Below are positions 59,746 to 64,000 of a DNA stretch of 64,000 bases, piece after piece. The notes beneath the pieces were generated by a model. It searched no databases. It was not told where the DNA came from and saw only the letters and a program-made list of their open reading frames with translations. Position 1 is the first letter of the stretch; every line of letters begins with the position of its first letter. This stretch comes from Phenylobacterium sp. GTDB lineage: Bacteria > Pseudomonadota > Alphaproteobacteria > Caulobacterales > Caulobacteraceae. The stretch lies in NCBI RefSeq assembly GCF_030693405.1, contig NZ_JAUYAW010000010.1, positions 124,001-188,000 on the forward strand. The letters run 5' to 3'. Made by a program: the position numbers and the translations under genes.

Positions 59746-61065
59746 ATGCTGCTCTTCGCCTCTGCCGTGGTGCTCCTGCTCCTGGTGCTCAACGGTCTCT
59801 TCGCGATGTCCGAACTAGCGGTGGTGTCATCCCGCCGCGCCAAACTGCAGAGCCGAGCCGACCGGGGGGACAAGGGGGCAGCCGCTGCTCTGAAGCTGTC
59901 TGAGAATCCGACCCGGTTCCTCGCCGCCGTACAGGTTGGAATCACGCTCATCGGCATTCTGGCGGGTGCGTTCGGCCAGGCGACGATTGCGGCGGAACTT
60001 GATGCCATGCTCGAGCGCGTGCCCGCGCTGCAACAATACTCTGAAGGCTTGGCGACTGGCGTTGTCGTGGTGGCCCTGACTTACTTCTCGCTCGTGGTGG
60101 GCGAACTGGTGCCTAAGCGGTTCGCCCTGGCCTTCCCGGAAACCATCGCCGCATTGGTCTCGCGGCCGCTCACGGTCATGGCGCGCGGGCTGAGCCCATT
60201 TGTGACGCTCCTGACCTTCTCGACGGCTGGGGTACTGAAGTTGCTCGGCGTCAAGGACCAGCAGGGCGAAGAGATCACCCACGAGGAAGTGGAGACGGTG
60301 CTGGCGGAAGGCACAAGCGCAGGTCTTATCGAACCGGCCGAACAGGCAATGATCGGCGAGGTCATGCGGCTTGGTGATCGCCCAGTCCGCGTCGCCATGA
60401 CGCCACGCCGCGACGTCCATTGGATATCGCTCTCTGATCCACTCGAGCAGCAGACAGCCGACATCCGCGCCTGTCCTTACTCCCGCATCGTCGTCGCGCG
60501 CGGCAGCGATGTGGATGAACCGGTAGGCGTTGTCCACAAGAAGGATGTGCTCGACGCCATGCTCGATGGCCAGCGTCTGGATCTGCCGGCGCTCATGGTC
60601 ACCCCGGTGTTCATCTCTGAGACGACCTCAGTGCTGAAAGCCTTCGAACTCTTAAAGCAATCCCCGCTTCACATGGCGCTCGTCGTTGACGAATTCGGCG
60701 CTATGGAGGGGGTGGTCACGGCCACGGATTTGCTTGAGATGATCGCTGGTGACTTCGACGAGGCGCATGATCAGGACACTTCAAGCGCCATCCTGCAGCG
60801 GGAGGATGGCTCGTTCCTGATCGACGGTCGCGCGGACATCGAAGACGTCGCCCGTCACCTGAAAGCCGACTTTGATGAGACCGGTCACTTCCACACCGCA
60901 GCCGGCCTTGTCTTGCACGAGGCCGGGCGCCTCCCGGAAGAGGGCGAAGTCTTCCACATCGCGGGCTACGAGGTTGAGGTGGTCGACATGGACGACCGTC
61001 GGATCGACAAGCTGTTATTCCGGCGGCGCAACGCTTCTGAGCGATCGTTTCACCGCGTGGACTAG
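59746..61065 (+). CDS. CNNM/CorC-type hemolysin-family protein
   Basis: A 439-residue membrane protein of the UPF0053/CNNM group linked to Mg or Co transport. The DUF21 domain (about 1-190) has four hydrophobic segments and begins 'LVLNGLFAMSELAVVSSRRAKLQ'. A pair of CBS domains follows (about 215-335, 'MTPRRDVHWISLSDPLEQQ' and 'MVTPVFISETTSVLKAFELL'). A CorC_HlyC domain closes it ('GSFLIDGRADIEDVARHLKADF' region). Third codon positions are less GC-biased than in the czc genes, so it may have a different history. The AGGAG seen is about 25 bases from the ATG, so the start is not firm. Confidence 0.87.
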   Translation: MLLFASAVVLLLLVLNGLFAMSELAVVSSRRAKLQSRADRGDKGAAAALKLSENPTRFLAAVQVGITLIGILAGAFGQATIAAELDAMLERVPALQQYSEGLATGVVVVALTYFSLVVGELVPKRFALAFPETIAALVSRPLTVMARGLSPFVTLLTFSTAGVLKLLGVKDQQGEEITHEEVETVLAEGTSAGLIEPAEQAMIGEVMRLGDRPVRVAMTPRRDVHWISLSDPLEQQTADIRACPYSRIVVARGSDVDEPVGVVHKKDVLDAMLDGQRLDLPALMVTPVFISETTSVLKAFELLKQSPLHMALVVDEFGAMEGVVTATDLLEMIAGDFDEAHDQDTSSAILQREDGSFLIDGRADIEDVARHLKADFDETGHFHTAAGLVLHEAGRLPEEGEVFHIAGYEVEVVDMDDRRIDKLLFRRRNASERSFHRVD

Positions 61066-61346
61066 TGGGCCGAGCGGTCTGAACAGACGGCGTCTTCCCA
61101 AGGCCAACTCCACGCGCTATTCCGGGCCATCGGGCTTCTGCGGATCGCCCGGTCAGACGGGTGCGCCCGTCCAAGATCCGCTCCTTCAGGGTCCGCCGTG
61201 TGCGGGCTCCCGGGAGCGCATGCCTTGGACGCTGAAACGTCGCCTTTCCAAACGATTCCCTCATCGACACCCGACCCGCTCGGCGCCGCAGCGGCCAGGA
61301 GTCCAACGCCCGCGTGGCGCCCTGCAAACCTCTGAAGGAGAGACCA
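61066..61346. other. intergenic region before sodA-like gene
   Basis: No gene is seen in this 281-base stretch; frames crossing it have no family signature or ribosome-binding site. It should contain the promoter of the superoxide dismutase-chrA pair, but I could not identify convincing -35/-10 hexamers or a ChrB-like operator. Confidence 0.4.
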
Positions 61347-62045
61347 ATGATCGATCCGGATCGCCGCACGCTGCTGGCCGCCGCCGCCGGCCTTGCGACC
61401 GCCGCGCCTGCGCTCGCGGCCCCCGAAGCAACTGGAGGGCCGCCCGCTGCAGCGGCCTTCACCCCCAAGCCGCTGCCCTTTGATCCGGCAAAGGTGCCGG
61501 GTCTGTCGGAGAAGCTGATCCGTAGCCACTACGACAACAACTACACCGGCGCGGTAAAGCGGCTCGCGGCGATTAAGGCGGATTTTGCGAAGCTCGACAT
61601 GGCCACGGCTCCCACCTTTCTGCTGAATGGTCTGAAGCGCGAAGAACTCCTCGCTTGGAACTCCATGGTCCTGCACGAAGTGCATTTCGAGGGGTTCGGC
61701 GAACGCGACGCGCCTTCGGCCCAGTTGGCGCGCGCTATCGAGCGGGATTTCGGAACCCATGACCGCTGGGCGGCGGAGTTCTCCGCCATGGGCAAGGCGC
61801 TCGGCGGCGGGTCGGGCTGGGTGCTGCTCACCTGGAGCGAACGGGACCAGCGGCTGGTCAATCAGTGGGGCTCCGACCACACCCAGACGCTGGCCGACGG
61901 GCGGCCGCTGTTGGCGCTCGATATGTACGAGCATGCCTATCACATGGACTACGGCGCCAAGGCCGCGGCCTACGTCGACGCCTACATGAAGGTGTTTGCC
62001 TGGAAGGGGGCAAATACGCGTTTCGCACGGGCCACGGCGGCATGA
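61347..62045 (+). CDS. exported Fe/Mn superoxide dismutase (ChrC-like)
   Basis: A 232-residue superoxide dismutase. All four metal ligands are present: H61 ('IRSHYDNNY'), H110 ('MVLHEVHF'), D192 and H196 ('LDMYEHAYHMDYG'). The N terminus 'DPDRRTLLAAAAGLATAAPALAAPE' is a signal sequence with a twin-arginine-like start, so the enzyme should be exported, probably folded. The start has AAGGAGAG in front. The stop overlaps chrA (ATGA), so the two are co-translated. Fe-SODs called ChrC accompany ChrA in known chromate operons, where they cope with superoxide from Cr(VI) reduction; those known to me are not exported. Confidence 0.88.
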   Translation: MIDPDRRTLLAAAAGLATAAPALAAPEATGGPPAAAAFTPKPLPFDPAKVPGLSEKLIRSHYDNNYTGAVKRLAAIKADFAKLDMATAPTFLLNGLKREELLAWNSMVLHEVHFEGFGERDAPSAQLARAIERDFGTHDRWAAEFSAMGKALGGGSGWVLLTWSERDQRLVNQWGSDHTQTLADGRPLLALDMYEHAYHMDYGAKAAAYVDAYMKVFAWKGANTRFARATAA

Positions 62046-63442
62046 TCGCTGCGAACGAAGTCGCCTCCCCGGCCGCCGGCCACGGCGTCTCCTTCGGCGA
62101 GGCCATGAAGGTGTGGGGGCGCGTCGCCGCCCTCAGCTTCGGCGGTCCCGCGGGCCAGATTGCCATGATGCATCGCATCTTGGTGGAGGAGAAACGCTGG
62201 CTGGGCGAGCGGCGATTCCTGCATGCTCTGAACTACTGCATGTTGCTGCCGGGGCCTGAGGCGCAGCAACTCGCCATCTACATTGGCTGGCTCATGCACG
62301 GCACGGCCGGCGGCCTGCTGGCTGGCGTGCTATTCGTCCTGCCCGGCTTCCTCGCCATCATGGGCCTCAGCATCCTTTACGCCATGCTGGGCGGCGTCGG
62401 CATGGTGTCGGCCCTGTTCTTCGGTCTGAAGGCCGCCGTCTTGGCCATCGTGCTGCAGGCCGTGGTCAGGGTCGGAAAGCGCTCGCTGAAGAATCCGGTG
62501 ATGGTCGGCATCGCCGCGGCCGCCTTCGTGGCCATCTTCGCCTTCGACGTGCCGTTCCCGTTGATCATTCTGGCCGCGGCGCTGATCGGCTTCGTCGGCG
62601 GGCGGGCCGGCGCCCCGGCCTTCCTCGTGGGCGGCGGCCATGGCGCTGCGAGCGGCAAGGAGGTGCTCGACGTCGACAGCCTGCTGGGCGAGGGCACGCC
62701 CGCTCATGCGCGGCCGAACCTCGCCTGGTCTGTGAAGATCTGCGGGGCGCTCGCCGTGCTGTGGGCGGCGCCGGTCCTCGGCCTTGGCCTCATGCTGGGC
62801 TGGGGCGATGTCTTCTCGGAGATCGCCGTCTTCTTCTCGAAGATGGCCGTAGTCACCTTCGGCGGCGCCTACGCTGTGCTGGCCTACGTCGCCCAGGAGG
62901 CGGTCGAGACCTACGGCTGGCTGCGCCCCGGCGAAATGCTGGATGGCCTCGGCATGGCTGAGACCACGCCGGGACCGCTGATTATCGTCACCCAGTTCGT
63001 CGGTTTCATGGGGGCGTATCGCGGAGCCGAGGGCCTGTCGCCGTTGCTGGCGGGGGTTCTCGGCGGGGTGCTCACCACCTGGGTCACCTTCACCCCCTGC
63101 TTCCTCTGGATTTTCCTAGGCGCCCCATTCGTCGAAGCCCTGCGCGGAGCCAGAGCGCTCAACGCCGCCCTGGCGGCCATCACGGCGGCAGTGGTGGGGG
63201 TTATCCTCAACCTGGCCATCTGGTTCGGACTGCACGTGCTTTTCAGCGAAGTGCGGGAGTTGGCGGGCTGGGGGCTTCGGCTCGATGTGCCCGTCCTGTG
63301 GACGATGAATTGGGCTTCGCTCGTCCTCACGCTGGCCGCAGCGCTCGCTATCTTCCGCTTCAAGGTGGGCGTGATCCCGGTGCTGCTCGGCTGTGCCGTC
63401 GTCGGCATCGCCCTACACATCATGGGCCTGCGGGCGGTCTGA
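62042..63442 (+). CDS. chrA: chromate efflux transporter ChrA
   Basis: A 466-residue two-domain CHR transporter that exports chromate, probably in exchange with protons. Each half carries the family motif: 'ALSFGGPAGQIAMMHR' (FGGP at 33-36) and 'VVTFGGAYAVLAYVAQEAVETYGWL' (near 272). The loop 'HALNYCMLLPGPEAQQLAIYIGWLMHG' after the first helices and 'GMAETTPGPLIIVTQFVGFMGAYRG' are typical of long-chain ChrA. No chrB regulator is present. Coupled to the superoxide dismutase gene by a four-base overlap. Confidence 0.92.
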   Translation: MIAANEVASPAAGHGVSFGEAMKVWGRVAALSFGGPAGQIAMMHRILVEEKRWLGERRFLHALNYCMLLPGPEAQQLAIYIGWLMHGTAGGLLAGVLFVLPGFLAIMGLSILYAMLGGVGMVSALFFGLKAAVLAIVLQAVVRVGKRSLKNPVMVGIAAAAFVAIFAFDVPFPLIILAAALIGFVGGRAGAPAFLVGGGHGAASGKEVLDVDSLLGEGTPAHARPNLAWSVKICGALAVLWAAPVLGLGLMLGWGDVFSEIAVFFSKMAVVTFGGAYAVLAYVAQEAVETYGWLRPGEMLDGLGMAETTPGPLIIVTQFVGFMGAYRGAEGLSPLLAGVLGGVLTTWVTFTPCFLWIFLGAPFVEALRGARALNAALAAITAAVVGVILNLAIWFGLHVLFSEVRELAGWGLRLDVPVLWTMNWASLVLTLAAALAIFRFKVGVIPVLLGCAVVGIALHIMGLRAV

Positions 63443-63594
63443 ACGGCATCGGCTAAAGCTAAACGAAGCGAGCGAGATGCGACTGGGGGACAGCTTCAGG
63501 TTGATTTAACCGAGGTGCTGCTACATCCATTGCGAAGCAAAAGAGGGCTTTGAGGAAGCGATTCTCATGCGCGTTGAGTCCTTCGTGTGCGCTT

Positions 63595-63816
63595 ATGCCT
63601 AGCGATGCCGTACCTGGGCTAAGCCCCCGTCAGATCGAATGCTTGCGCCTCGCTGCGGCCGGGAAGACTTCGGTAGAGATTGCGGCAACGCTTGGCTTGT
63701 CGTCACGAACAGTCGACCAGTATGTCGGGGAGGCCTGCGAACGCCTGAAGGTTCGAAATAGAACACAGGCCGTCGCGAAGGCAGCGGAGCTAGGGCTTCT
63801 CTCCGATCATCCGTAA
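63595..63816 (+). CDS. single-domain LuxR-type DNA-binding protein
   Basis: A 73-residue protein that is little more than a LuxR/GerE helix-turn-helix: 'LSPRQIECLRLAAAGKTSVEIAATLGLSSRTVDQYVGEACERLKVRNRTQAVAKAAELGLL'. There is no receiver or ligand-binding domain. A TTG start 15 codons upstream is possible, with GGCTTTGAGG around it. The AT content is higher than in upstream genes. It may regulate a neighbouring gene beyond the window. It is a complete domain, not an obvious fragment, since the stop follows the domain by a few residues. Confidence 0.8.
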   Translation: MPSDAVPGLSPRQIECLRLAAAGKTSVEIAATLGLSSRTVDQYVGEACERLKVRNRTQAVAKAAELGLLSDHP

Positions 63817-63981
63817 ATCTACGGGCCGCAATTCTGCGGAATTGACCCGGCAAACGGTTGTCGGGAATCAATCAGTAGTGGTGTCAGTCTCGTAGCTTAC
63901 GAAGTCTTGGAACTTCAAGCCAACTGCATCCGATCAATCGGTCTAGTTAGGGGGGCAAACCTTAGCTAGGAGGTCGGTCCT
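63817..63981. other. AT-richer intergenic region at window end
   Basis: No gene is seen. A small inverted repeat, CAATTC-TGCG-GAATTG, lies at 63829-63844 just after the LuxR-type gene and may be a weak terminator or a binding site. Base composition is clearly less GC-rich than in the rest of the window, consistent with a promoter region or with acquired DNA. Confidence 0.4.
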
Positions 63982-64000
63982 TTGGCCAACCGCTCCGACT
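63982..64000 (+). CDS. possible start of next gene (truncated)
   Basis: AGGAGG at 63968-63973 is a perfect ribosome-binding site, and a TTG codon follows eight bases later (reading M-A-N-R-S-D). The window ends after six codons, so neither product nor reality can be judged. Confidence 0.3.

Overview
The window is a high-GC, densely packed alphaproteobacterial chromosome segment. The family mix (RpoH, PhaR/PhaA/PhaB, MetX/MetW, CzcCBA with HupE, many four-base gene overlaps, occasional TTG starts) suits Caulobacterales, most likely Phenylobacterium or Caulobacter. That placement is inferred from gene content, since there is no rRNA in the window. It holds about 60 protein genes, one tRNA-Arg(ACG) and no CRISPR array. 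No transposase or integrase was recognised.

Layout. 1-3.3 kb: small secreted TonB-C-like protein, DUF72 protein, secreted M28 peptidase. 3.3-9.0 kb: a complete HAE1-type RND drug efflux operon (outer-membrane lipoprotein, adaptor, pump). 9-16.3 kb: threonine/serine dehydratase, VOC protein, PagL-like lipid A deacylase, purA, a degenerate receiver protein, an epoxide hydrolase-like gene behind a long hairpin, rpoH, an RluD-type pseudouridine synthase and an encapsulated-ferritin-like protein. 16.3-21 kb: phoD, hisI, a serine-hydrolase-fold protein without its catalytic motif, DUF817, folE. 21.2-26.9 kb: a tightly overlapping run cysS, SRPBCC, NifU-like scaffold, yidD, thrS, GT2. 26.9-30.8 kb: HMG-CoA lyase, an ArnT-like GT39, a DPM1-like GT2 and a small membrane protein. 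31-35.7 kb: small regulators and the divergent phaR / phaA-phaB locus. 35.7-49.5 kb: gloB, a methyltransferase, P-II, a large autotransporter, metW-metX, a SixA-like phosphatase, DUF952, pyrD, an orphan histidine kinase, gamma-glutamyltransferase and a P1 peptidase.

From the tRNA-Arg (49556-49632) onward the content changes to accessory functions: a SRAP protein, a His/Asp-rich exported protein, CzcC-CzcB-CzcA, an MFS carrier with a His-rich tail, HupE, a membrane-anchored periplasmic protein, a CNNM/CorC-type protein, an exported superoxide dismutase overlapping chrA, and a lone LuxR-type helix-turn-helix protein. I read this as a metal-stress block for divalent cation efflux, chromate efflux and superoxide removal. 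It may be a genomic island bounded by the tRNA, but no integrase or clean second att site is visible.

The most unusual signals are: (1) an 18-bp hairpin that buries both the ribosome-binding site and the start codon of the epoxide-hydrolase-like gene just downstream of rpoH; (2) the seven-gene metal block with two His-rich partners of unknown role; (3) an encapsulated-ferritin homologue with no encapsulin gene next to it; (4) several proteins with intact folds but missing catalytic residues; (5) a palindrome between phaR and phaA that fits a PhaR operator; and (6) four convergent gene pairs that share their stop-codon tetranucleotide.
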